Part shown: in pieces, positions 45,236 through 56,000 of the stretch | Numbering within the stretch: the first letter of the stretch is position 1 | Layout: each line of letters begins with the position of its first letter | Origin: Halichondria panicea | Taxonomy: Eukaryota > Porifera > Demospongiae > Suberitida > Halichondriidae | Assembly (NCBI RefSeq): GCF_963675165.1 | Contig: NC_087385.1 | Coordinates: 6,746,912 to 6,810,911 of the forward strand | DNA length: 64,000 nt | Direction: 5' to 3' | The notes under the pieces: generated by a model | The model's database searches: none | Seen by the model: the letters and a program-made list of their open reading frames with translations, nothing else | What the model was told of the DNA's origin: nothing | Program-made: the position numbers and the translations under genes

Positions 45236-45714
45236 GAGTTTAGTTGCTAGGTTCATTTCAAAAACTAACCGAAAGAATGGACGCGGAATAAGACCTAGGC
45301 CTAGACAAGCTCTTTTCTGAAGAAGTACTCGGCATAATAATGACCGAGCCCATAGACCCCGCCCTCTAAATGTGGAGGCGGAGCTGGCTACTCTTTCTAC
45401 AGAACAAAGAAAGGAGGAGGAGCTGGACAAGCCAACAGAACCTGCACAATCTTCTCTACCTAACTCAAAGCGAATGAAGCAAAGTGTCTGCAGGCCTCTT
45501 ATCACGGCAGGTGCAGTGTACAGTTTGGATAGTGATATCTGCATAAGGTGAATAATTAGAATGGAAATCCCGGGATTGACCTGTTCAAGGATGCTTGTTT
45601 TGCTGACTTTCGAGTGTGCCTAGACTCCGAAATGAAGCGCTTGCAGAGAGCTGGACTAGGGTCACAAAAGAAGGCTGAACCTCTAATACATACTCTGTGC
45701 AACTGCTGCATGCT

Positions 45715-45840
45715 ACTAGACTCTACAACGCTGGAGTGGACGAACAAATGATAATGGAAACAACTGGACACCGAAGCTTGGAAGGAGTTCGCAGCTACAA
45801 GAGAACTTCTGAGTGTCAAAAGAAGTCAGTTTCAACGTAA
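45715..45840 (+). pseudogene. Crypton-type tyrosine recombinase relic (C-terminal fragment)
   Basis: One frame reads TRLYNAGVDEQMIMETTGHR then SLEGVRSYKRTSE to a TAA at 45838. This matches the C-terminal end of DUF3504/Crypton tyrosine recombinases, including the second catalytic His (TGHRS) and the nucleophile Tyr (SYKR). Just upstream, HTL followed by a shifted ATAA-like reading marks the region of the first catalytic His-x-x-Arg, broken by a frameshift and base change. Further upstream (45250-45700) stops interrupt every frame. It is a dead copy, not an active gene. Confidence 0.75.
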
Positions 45841-46242
45841 AGCCAATTAACATACTGGCACACACTGATCACTCACAGATGGCAGTGCAACAAAACTCAC
45901 AAACCAACTGCTGTCAATTTATCCCTCCAAACTTTAACTTTAGTGCCTGCAACGTTATACCATCAATCTCTCTATATGCCTACATCCAACAACCAACGTA
46001 TTAACAGCGACTGAACATTATAATTTTTTGTCATTACCAAAACAAAACAGTTACTTCTCATTGTTTTTTATAATACAATATACAAAAAACATGTTTGAAA
46101 AACACAAAAATTAATAATGAATGGTTGTTGTGAACATGAAAATTACAGGTTTATATGAGAATTTACAGGTTAATATGGGAAATATAAACCCTGTACTGAC
46201 CAATCAGATTGCTGGATTCTGGGCTACTAGTAACTAAATAAT

Positions 46243-46383
46243 AGTTATAGACTGAGTCCAAGGTCTCTATGGGGTTTTGAGACCTGAAGGCCCGAGGCTG
46301 TAGCATCTCGAGCGTAGCGAGGGTGCTACTAAGGGCCTGAGGGTCTCAAAACTCCATAGTGACCGTTGACAAGGCCTATAACT
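46243..46383. repeat. ~141-bp foldback element 2
   Basis: Ends AGTTATAGACTGAGTCCA / GACAAGGCCTATAACT and inner TATGGGGTTTTGAGACC / GGTCTCAAAACTCCATA pair with mismatches. The centre CTCGAGCGTAGCGAGGGTGC resembles that of the foldback at 45101. The rest of 45841-47176 is AT-rich with no gene recognised. Confidence 0.85.
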
Positions 46384-47176
46384 GGTTTAGAATAGTGCTA
46401 AGCAAGCTAGGCTATATTAACACAAAGAAGACTCTGAAACCAAGAGTTTCTACAAGCCTCAAGCAACGTTAAAGCTTTGCTCTGGCTAGATCTAGTCTAC
46501 ATAAAAAAACTCACATTGATGTAGGCAGTTTCTGTTTCTTGAGAATCACGCATTGCAAATAAAAAGTTGCTATTGTCATAGTAGTTAGCTCTGCACTAGA
46601 GCACTAGCTATTGTAGCTGCAAGAGAGAGATAAAAGCTGCAAAGCGGCACTGCAGAACGCAAAACTTTAAAAAAAATTAATTTTTAATGATGCACTGTAT
46701 CATCGTTACTATGACTTCAACATAAACTGTGTGATGTTGCCATGTTCCATACAAGTTAATCTTGACATCATCTTGCCTGTAGGCATAATCAGTATAATAG
46801 ACCTACTTAGAAGACCTCAGGTCCATAAGTGAAATAATGGACCTCTCAGTGACCTATCAGATTGCAGTATTACTACAAGCATTTTCTATTATTATTATTT
46901 GAACTTTGACCTAAGGAATGTGTGTGTAAAACATTTCCTTTGACACACGGTACGTCATACCTCCTCTGCGGCTGGCTCATGCATTGAAGTGGGTACAGGG
47001 TCAACAGTTAACATAAGTCATAAACTCACACTACTAATTATTTCACAAAAACAACAATCGGAGGATAGCATTATTTTAAAATGTGTCCGTGCATGCCTGT
47101 GCAGAATACGATCACTCGTGACACCTGCAATAACAAACACAGTGAACAGAATAAACGAACAATCATACACACGTAC

Positions 47177-49464
47177 CTAATTGAGTGCTTCATAAGAGCT
47201 CTTTCTCCTGTTGCGTAGTTTCCCCAGTAAATAGGCAAGAAGGACAATGGCGACTAGTACACCGAGAGCAGCCCCCACAGCAATGGGGACTACCTCATTA
47301 CCAGTGTTAGTGTGGTCTAGTAGACACACCCTCGGAGCTGGATAGGAGGAGGGGTGAGCTATGACACACACATACAGCAGGGATGTGCCCACACACTGGG
47401 TAGGTACACACACGCAGCAGGGATGTGCCCACACACTGGGTAGGTACACACACACGCAGCAGGGATGTGCCCACACACTGGGTAGGTACACACACACGCA
47501 GCAGGGATGTGCCCACACACTGGGTAGGTACACACACACGCAGCAGGGATGTGCCCACACACTGGGTAGGTACACACACGCAGCAGGGATGTGCCCACAC
47601 ACTGGGTAGGTACACACACACAGCAGGGATGTGCCCACACACTGGGTAGGTACACACACACGCAGCAGGGATGTGCCCACACACTGGGTAGGTACACACA
47701 CACGCAGCAGGGATGTGCCCACACACTGGGTAGGTACACACACGCAGCAGGGATGTGCCCACACACTGGGTAGGTACACACACACAGCAGGGATGTGCCC
47801 ACACACTGGGTAGGTACACACACACAGCAGGGATGTGCCCACACACTGGGTAGGTGTTGGCACTAACCACCTCTTAGACCTAGTTGTAAATGTGTATGCT
47901 GAATTGAGATTGAGGATTGAAAATAGCCACCACTGCGTTAATTCTGGGCACACCACTGACACAAGGCGCTGGGCACACCACTTGACACAAGGCGCTGGGC
48001 ACACCACTGACACAAGGCAAGCTATAACCACACTTAACGTACAGTGAAGTATACCATTTCCTCCTGAGAACGTTCCGTTGTTGGTGAGGAATTCGAAAGC
48101 TTGCACCTCGAGTTCCCTCACCCACACACCCACTGTCGTGTCATTCCCGAGTACAGTGAAGCCGCGGATAGTCTGATTGGCCAAACACACATAGGGGCGT
48201 GTCAATTCCACCCTTGAGTTGGTGTCATCAAAGAGAGATGTGTTCGTGTCCAACATATACACTGTGTGTGGTTGTGAGAAGGAATAATAAAACACCACTA
48301 ATGACTTGTACTGAGTCACAACCTTTATTATCACCCAGTTTATCCTCGTTTTCTAGGAATAAACTAGACAAATAGGTGAATTTCACAGAGAGTTTATCGA
48401 AGTTCCATTGCTGGTTTCCACGAGTCCTGTCCTGTACACACAGCATGCAGTCAACACAGTTCATAGCTGTATATTAGCTTACCCCTTTGAAGGAGAAGCT
48501 GACGTAATAAGGCTCCACATGTTCTTTAGTGACATACTTTAGAGTGAGAGTAGCGAAGGGTGAGTTGACAGTACCATTGCACACACTGGCTTCTTTGTCC
48601 ACTGTAACTATGGAGTCGTTAGCGCTCGTGTTATGGAAACGAATCCAAAGACTCCTCTGAAAAAAGAAAAACCATAATTATGATTGTACAGTAGCTGGCA
48701 GTGTCTCAACCACCACCTAGTTTATTGCATAAAGAGAGGCAAATGTGCGTGTGTGTTGAATGAGAGTGAGGATTGAAAACAGCCAACACATAGGGTCACT
48801 GAGTACATGCACTCTGAACTCTAGCAACCCACTGAGTACATGCACACTGAACTCTAGCAACCCACCGAGTACATGCACTCTGAACTCTAGCAACCCATCG
48901 AGTACATGCACACTGAACTCTAGCAACCCACTGAGTACACGCACACTGAACTCTAGCAACCCACTGAGTACACGCACTCTGAACTCTAGCAACCCACTGA
49001 GTACACGCACACTGAACTCTAGCAACCCACTGAGTACACGCACTCTGAACTCTAGCAACCCACTGAGTACATGCACTCTGAACTCTAGCAACCCACTGAG
49101 TACACGCACACTGAACTCTAGCAACCCACTGTAAAGTTGGTAGTGTTAACAAAGGTGAAGTTGAGAGCAACATCAACTTGCATCCTTAGACAAGGTAGAC
49201 TCTTGTTCGTGACATCGTTCAGGACATATGTGTAATGGCTGACTCCAGGGGGTAGGGGTATGGGTGTGGGGGAGGGATGGACTGTTGGCTTCATCTTCAT
49301 AGAGGAGCTGCTCTTGGTAGGAGTCGGGGCCACAGTAGTGACTGATGGGGTCTGGCATTCAACTGAACCAAATCATGACATAAAAATCTCACTTCTTAAA
49401 CAAACAACTCACCTAGACACAGTGCTCCTAGCAACACTACTGATATTGACCTCCACATCTTCAT
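47177..49464 (-). CDS. LAMP-family lysosomal membrane glycoprotein, paralog B
   Basis: Second LAMP-type gene. Six in-frame exons: 49464-49413, 49362-49130, 48656-48483, 48431-48323, 48261-48055 and 47337-47177, 311 residues. Signal peptide MKMWRSISVVLLGALCL; a Thr/Ser/Pro/Lys hinge ending PTPIPLPPGVSHY; a lumenal LAMP domain with SLPCLRM, ASVCNG, YVCLANQ and RVCLLD cysteines and N-glycosylation sites (NFT, NTS, NGT, NTS, NQT). The transmembrane helix VVPIAVGAALGVLVAIVLLA precedes KLRNRRKSSYEALN, again with the YEAL sorting signal. Exon number and phases equal those of paralog A, so the two arose by duplication of one gene; the sequences have diverged strongly in the lumenal part. Introns 2 and 5 are filled by minisatellites. 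Confidence 0.9.
47360..47856. repeat. ~40-bp minisatellite in LAMP-B intron 5
   Basis: Twelve copies of GCAGCAGGGATGTGCCCACA followed by CACTGGGTAGGTACACACA. Because the unit lacks stops in several frames, it yields long spurious open frames on both strands (one runs into the true last exon). Confidence 0.95.
48796..49130. repeat. ~33-bp minisatellite built on the LAMP-B exon 2 donor
   Basis: Ten copies of CTGAACTCTAGCAACCCACT plus GAGTACAYGCA. On the minus strand each unit reads CA|GTGGGTTGCTAGAGTTCAG. The exon 2 donor itself (ACA|GTGGGTTGC, junction 49130/49129) is the first copy. One copy has GATGGG and so has lost the GT. Confidence 0.92.
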
Positions 49465-49649
49465 AGATAGTTCTTCAGAGCAGCTTCTTTCTTGTATTAT
49501 TACATGCATGCAGTATTATGTACATGTCATGTGATTGCCAGTCACGTGGCCGGCTGGGATTTATAATGGTATTCATTAATATAAAATTAATTATTATTAC
49601 CTGCCAAATTATAATTGTTAATTTTTAGAATCACGTATCGTACTATGGA

Positions 49650-51225
49650 TTATTGAACATGACAAAACTGATGCATGATTACAGTAGCGAGGTCCATTAG
49701 TTGGAGGTACTCGTCCCCTCCGTCCATCAGCCTTCGCCCCACCAACTGCACAACAACATAACACACTATCACAACTAACGTAGCTATACTACCATAAAGC
49801 GAAAACCTCTAAAGTTATGGCTGTTAAACTGTTCAACAACAACGCCCCCCCCCCCCCCCCATTTTGCTTAGCTGCCATAACTGAATTTAATCAATGGTTT
49901 GGGGATTCTTTCAGCTGCCATAACTTGAATTTCGTCGATCCAATTTCAATGATTTTTTGATTTTCTGAAACCTTAAAAAGAGACGCTTCAAATGGTACCA
50001 TCAAAGTGCCTACTTGAGCGATAAAATTATTTGCCAATTTGGCCACACCATGGATAATAAATAGCCCATGGTCCAAGGCCGAAAAATGACAAATTCTGGT
50101 CTCAACGAAATTTTTGATTGAAACACAAAAATTAATGTTTCTTTCTAAGCTTTCAGAAAATCATAAAATGTTTGACATTGGATCAACGATACTAAAGTTA
50201 TGGCTGTTGAAAGATATTCAACTACACTCCCGGCAGCATTCTAGACAAAGCTGATACGCTCAGAATAATTATCGTAAAATAGGTATTTAAATGACATGCT
50301 TTATTAACTCACGGCCATTCTCTCTGAGATGACGGACTTCTGCTTGTCTGTCAGGGTTGGCATGACAACCACCTTGTCATGTAGTTGCTCCAGGGCTTGT
50401 GAGGCGGAGTATCCATCCAACAATAGATCCTGCACATTATATCCTTTAACAACTAAATGTAGAACTAGTGTAATACCTTGACAAACAATTCAAGCTTCTC
50501 GTGAGAGTCCTTGTGACAGGTAGCTAACAAGCCATCAAGCATCTCCTCTGGAATACACTGTGGAAAATAAGACCACACTAAACAGTACAGAGGAACACCT
50601 CTTAATAGCTAACCCGTTAACTACGATATAAAGGCCATGCAGACACCCAGCTCCCAAATGAACAGTTTGTGTACCGCACTACTCACTCCAGAAATTTCTC
50701 TGATATCCTCCTCTGTGACTGTGTCCTCCCCTCTCAGTCTAGCAGCACTCTGAAGGTAGGTGATGGCCTTCCTCATGTCCCCACCAGATACACGCACAAT
50801 CTCAGCCACCACCCCTGGAGAGAGGTGAAGCCCCTCCCCCTCCGCTATTACCTGGAGACGGGAGGTCAAGATGTCTGAACTTAGAGGCTTGAAGCGAAAC
50901 TTGGAGCAGCGAGAGGTCAAGGGTTCAATGATCCTACAGGCAAGGCAAGTGTTGGCATGAACTCTGTGAACCCTGTGAGAGGACTTGCCTGCTGATGTAG
51001 TTGCAAATGAGACAAAATCGTGTTGTTTTGGTTTCCTTCTCCATAGTTCTACGCAGGGCCGCCTGTGTGTGGGTGGGTGGGTGGGCGTGTGTGGGTGGGT
51101 TTGTGTGTGTGGTGTGCTTCACCTGTGCACTGGTTGTCATAGAATCTGCTTCATCAAGGATGATGATCTTGAATGGTGGACACATCTTCCCACTAACATG
51201 TGTGTGTGGGTGTGTGTGTGTGTGT

Positions 51226-51264
<39 letters not shown>

Positions 51265-52228
51265 GGTGTGTATGGGTGTGTGTGGGTGGGTGTGTATTCA
51301 TGAGCTTGAACCACACAGGGGAGAGGTGTGCGATGACAGAGTGGATTTATTGCCTCCCACACACCAAAGGTCTAGCTACTATGAATATTCCAGCACTGAT
51401 AAACTATCTCAGCCACCTCTTGGAACCCATTGACTCCACCCTTAGTACCAATAAACCAAGGACATATTAAACGACAGATCTCCCCTAAATTTCCAAGTTC
51501 CTGCATATCAATGCTCTTATCTGATACTTACTTGAATGAGGAATTACCAACGGCTTGCATCGCAAAGTTCTTGACCTTCTCTCTGACCACCTACACAACA
51601 TGATTATGCAGCAGCAGCCAACAACATAGCATAAGATAAAGTGTTGCCTTAAAGCTACAGCATGCTAACTCATTCCACCACTGCACAACTTGACCCCATG
51701 CAGGCTCACCTGAATACCTCTCTCATCTGATGCATTCAACTCCAGCACTTTACTCTTCATCAGCTCAGGACTGCAGCAAAGAATCAGTTTAGGACAGACT
51801 GTAGTTCAAGCGAATACTACCATGAAAATCTACATACAGATACACAGTGTAATGCTAGCCCACCCAAACAACTCTCTAGCAACTGCCAAGATGGTGGAGG
51901 TTTTGCCAGTGCCTGGGGGCCCATAGAACAGCAGGTTGGGTAGCTGTGGGGGATCAGGATGTAACGACATAACGAATATACAACCCACCTCGGCACCCTG
52001 CAAGCTTTTCTTGAGCACTGCAACCACCTCCTCTTGATGTGCTACATCGTCCACTACCTTGGGGCGGCTGTAACAGGACACAGCTGTCATACATGGAGCA
52101 GCACTGTCGAGACCTTACTATTTCTCCACCCAGGGAACTTGTCTGTTGGGCTTGCTTGATACCTCTTTCCCAGCTTTGCTGCTTGCCTTGGGCTTGCTCT
52201 TGACTTGTCCAAGAAGAAAGGCTTCCAT
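49650..52228 (-). CDS. RFC4: Replication factor C subunit 4
   Basis: AAA+ subunit of the RFC clamp loader that opens PCNA and loads it on primed DNA. Eleven in-frame exons: 52228-52119, 52067-51989, 51943-51864, 51770-51710, 51590-51532, 51192-51123, 51062-50989, 50933-50687, 50557-50477, 50429-50313 and 49745-49650, giving 357 residues (human 363). Motifs: VPWVEKYRPK box, [20 protein letters not shown] (Walker A), [31 protein letters not shown] (Walker B, DEAD), [20 protein letters not shown], the SRC motif in [17 protein letters not shown], and sensor-2 region [12 protein letters not shown]. The block order matches RFC4 rather than RFC2/3/5. The start MEAFLLGQ is chosen by family match; the frame stays open ~54 codons upstream. 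Intron 7 uses a GC donor (AG|GCAAGT at 50988). Head to head with the cadherin gene. Confidence 0.96.
49884..50215. repeat. Foldback repeat copy D (RFC4 last intron)
   Basis: Complete two-armed unit from TTTCAGCTGCCATAACTTGA through CCATGGATAATAAATAGCCCATGG-type centre to ATTGGATCAACGATACTAAA and GGCTGTTGAAAGA. A (C)16 run and a partial left end precede it at 49845-49880. Confidence 0.88.
51196..51297. repeat. (GT)n/(GGGT)n microsatellite in RFC4 intron
   Basis: About 100 bp of TGTGTG and TGGGTG directly upstream (minus-strand sense) of the exon starting 51192. A similar short tract lies at 51063-51115. Confidence 0.92.
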
Positions 52229-53057
52229 ACTATTGAAGTTTAGCTCTTGGGAAACCTTCCAAGAGATAGAGGAGGGGAGAAGGTGGAGAGAAATGGTTGC
52301 CACATGGTCTAGACTTGTATGGCTTGCTAGAAAATGGCTTACTGCACTGAGCATGTGTGGAAAAACAGTGAATAGTGTTGATTCCCGCAAACAACTTGCT
52401 GGATGATATTCACTATGCCCTGGAGAATGTCTTTATTCATGGCTGACTCGCCCCCACTCGCCGATCGACTGCTCATTTATGCGGCATTGAAGAGACTGCT
52501 CATTGTGTAGTCAAGCAGATCGTACCATTGCACCTTGCTGCTGATCGCATTGTGCACAAAGCAAGTTGATCATTTGCAAAGGAGCAGAAGAGCAGCACCA
52601 ACCTGCAACTAACAAGTGAGCACAATACTAGCTGGCTAGTGCATGCAAGCAAATGCCTAGAGCTAGTATGTGTGTTTGCACAGCAGCCCCTCCCCCTTTT
52701 CTGTACACTAAACCACTGTACTACTGACTGCACTATTCTCTCAACCATAGGTGAGCAGGATATCGCTGCACAGCTGCACAACGCAAAGGGATTTTTCGAT
52801 TCATTTATTGATTGCAAAGAAGAAAAGAATTTGAAGTACTTGCTATTATATACAAGTAAGAAAAACCAATTTTTCATAAACAGTCTTGTAAATATAATGT
52901 TACAATGCTAATTACTTTTTTGTCATTGATTGTTAATGGCTTAAGGCGGTTGATTTTCACTCCGTACCTAGTTATATCACACGCCTTCTCTGCAAATCAA
53001 CCGCTGCAGTGTAATAATGCAGGTTAACCACCTCTCCTCTCCTGCAGGTGAGCAGGT
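52229..53057. promoter_or_regulatory. Divergent interval RFC4/cadherin with a possible small exon
   Basis: The region holds both promoters and the cadherin 5'UTR; an acceptor CTGCAG at 53048 sits just before the cadherin ATG, so a non-coding first exon is likely. A segment at 52751-52855 has an acceptor (CCATAG), 105 bp open as GEQDIAAQLHNAKGFFDSF and onward, then GTAAG; it looks exon-like but I recognise no family and cannot place it in a gene. Both it and the cadherin exon begin GTGAGCAGG. Confidence 0.4.
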
Positions 53058-56000
53058 ATGGCAACAGCTGCTGTACTCTTTGCTCTGCTCATGGCCACAG
53101 CTGCAGCCCAGGACCCAACTGTTAATCTATTCCTCGGGGGAGCCACTCAAGCACAATTTTATGTACCCGTGGATACGCCTGATTTCTTCTCGCTGTCTTT
53201 AGTGACTAACCCTAGTACGGACAATCTTGTAACAGGATCAGTTGGAGGTGTTGAGGTGATAGTGAATGGAGGATCTGGAGACAGCTTGATTGAGAGCATC
53301 AGTGTGGACAGTTCTGCTCTACCAGGACTCTCCCTGGAGACCACAGTCGATGGAGGACGCTATACTTACACGCTAACTGGAGCCACCTCGGTTACACTAG
53401 CCAACTACAGCACCCTCATCTCTACTCTGGCGTACGTCAGCAACTTAACCTCAGCTGCATTCAACGATCCAGCAAGGAACATCTCCATAGCGGCCTTTAA
53501 CAGCTCAATGGACAATGGCCCGGTTATCGTCGCTTTCATCTCCCCTATCCTAGATAACCAAGAAAACCCAGTGTTTGCTGGTGGAGAAAGTATAGAACTT
53601 TTTATTGAAGAGAATACGCAAGGAACTGTGACTACCATCGTTGCCACTGATCCAGATGGTATCTCTTTTTCTTTTTTAGACCCTTCAACTGTGTTCAGTA
53701 TTGTTCCTAGTACTGGTGAGATCCTTGTAACTGACAGTGGAGCACTTGACTACGAGGTTGAGGAGAACAGAATGTTTGTACTCACGGTTGCTGCCACAGA
53801 CGAGTATCAAATACCAGAAATGAGACGTTCGGCCGAAGCCACGGTTACTATCAGACTCAACAACACCAATGATGAGCGACCAGTGTTCATCAACACACCC
53901 TATGTGTTCTCCGTTGTCGAGGAAGCCGCTGGAGTCTTTGTAGGACAGCTGGCAGCAGTGGACGCTGATGAATTGGGGGCATTATTCTATGACTTTGAAT
54001 CTGGAGTCACTGGTACAGTATTTACCCTGAATAGAGGGACTGGAGAAATTCACGTTCTCAATGCTTTGGACTTTGAACAACGACAATCTTATATCTTCAA
54101 CGTGCTCGTCAGTGACGGAGGTGGTTTTGCCACTGAGACAGTGACTATCAATGTTTTGGATATTGCCGACAACAGACCTGTGATTAGCCCTGCTGATAAA
54201 CTGATATTGCTGAATCTCGACACTGGAGCTAACGAAGTGTACATTGGACTTAACGGAACCGGAGGTCCGCTCACCGTGACGGACGTTGACAGTCCCTTAG
54301 AGAGGGGCGTGGCTACCATCTCAGTCCTCCGGAATGGAATTGTGAGTATAATGATATTCACGATCCTGCTATGTATAGCGTGTGCAGTACCTCCCCCTTG
54401 TTTATCAGCGTGCATTTTGAGGGGTGGGACTGCTGCTGGCTAGACTAAATACGACCTCGATACATGTTGTTATGGTCTCCCCGTGCAGGTTGAGACGTAC
54501 CCTAACCAGTATGGGCTGTGCGAGTGCACGGACCCACTCTGCATCAATGTGTTCGCACTCTGTCAGACCACTTTCTCTGTACAATTGGACCTATTCAGTG
54601 GTGGCGTGCCAGGGAGCACTAATGGGCCGAGTCAAGTTACCACGGTACCTGCTGGTGTCACAGTGTGGGCCTTCAATGGAGCCAATACTGTCAACAACAA
54701 CTGGCTGGACTTCAGCTCTACCCAGAACGCAAACTTCCTTAGTATGACTGATGACTTCACCATCTCCATGTGGATACGAGTGGCGACAGGCACTAATGCA
54801 CAATATATCCTGGCCTGTGATCGTGGGACATCATCTCGTTACTTCCATATCTATGAGACGAGTACTGATCGTATTATCCTCTACTACTTCAGAGACACTC
54901 TTGACGGAGTCACTCAACAAAATGACGATGGGTACGAGTCCCAGGTGGCTCTCAGCTTCTACTATGATCGCTCTATCTTCCAAAACGGCATTAGAGACAA
55001 TCAGTGGCACTTTATGACTCTGACAGTGGACTACCCGACAGTCACTTTCTCCTTCGATGGCTATGAACTTATGCCGACCAGGGGTAACTATAGGAACCAG
55101 TTTAACTCACAAGTCCTCCTCAATCGAGACGGTAGCATCTACGAAATGCCTGCAAGAATTCTGACAAAGAGTTCCTCTTTAATCAACGACATCTCCTGCA
55201 GACTTGGAGGATCCACTCGTGGTAATACCTTTGCTTTGGGAGGGGAGATACGACAACCAACAGTGACCAATATTCTCTCAGAGGCTGATCACAGATGCCT
55301 AGCCTCCTGCAATGAGTACATCGATGTTGACCCCTCTGTTGCCATTGCCTCCTCCTTCCAGACATTCTACAACCCAGTGAGCAGGTCCTTTGAGTTCACC
55401 TCTCTCACAGCCACTGATGACTCTCAGTACACACTGTTCTTGCAAGGACTTGTCTTCTACTCCAATGGTTTCATACCTCCCGAGGAGGAGGGTGAGAGCA
55501 GAAGAGTTCAGCTGCAGATTACCGACGACATTGCCGTTGGAAACACGGCTGAAATTACCATAACCGGCCGATCTAATCAGTTCAATCCCATTCTAGATGT
55601 CAATGGAGACCAAGAGAGTGGAATTGATTTCTCTGTTGACTTTGTTGAAGGTGTAGACACAGAAGTTCCGATTGTTTCTGATCAAGCGTTTATTATCGAC
55701 CAAGATATTGACCCGCAGGTAGTGAGCATGACTGTAACGCTAACCAACAACCAACTCTCAGTCTTTGTGGAGAACCTAGTGGTCAGCTCAGTATCAAGTG
55801 TAATCACTGTTACCGGATCAGGTTCAAACGTTATCACCATAACAGCCTCCGATCCTGCTCGAGTAACTCCTAACAACTTTTTAACTGTCGTGAACAGCAT
55901 TCGTTATCGAAACACCGATGTAGAGCCGCTAAGTATTCCTCGTATCATTGAATTCGAGTTATTTGATGGTCTCCGTAGCAACAACCCTCGTGCTCGAACC

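Noticed and set aside
45113..45544. A 143-residue minus-strand open frame
   Set aside because: It is antisense to the decayed recombinase region and includes a foldback arm; no domain is seen.
47177..48334. A 385-residue open frame spanning the LAMP-B last exon, the 40-bp minisatellite and upstream exons
   Set aside because: It reads straight through three introns with clear splice sites; the middle is repetitive and only the ends belong to the LAMP protein in spliced form.
48760..49134. Overlapping 124-135-residue repetitive proteins (LSTCTLNSSNP or LLEFRVHVLSG repeats)
   Set aside because: Frames of the LAMP-B donor minisatellite, open in several frames simply because the unit length is near a multiple of three.
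53017..53202. A 61-residue frame overlapping the cadherin start
   Set aside because: It is an out-of-frame shadow of the cadherin signal peptide, whose own frame stays open for 428 codons.
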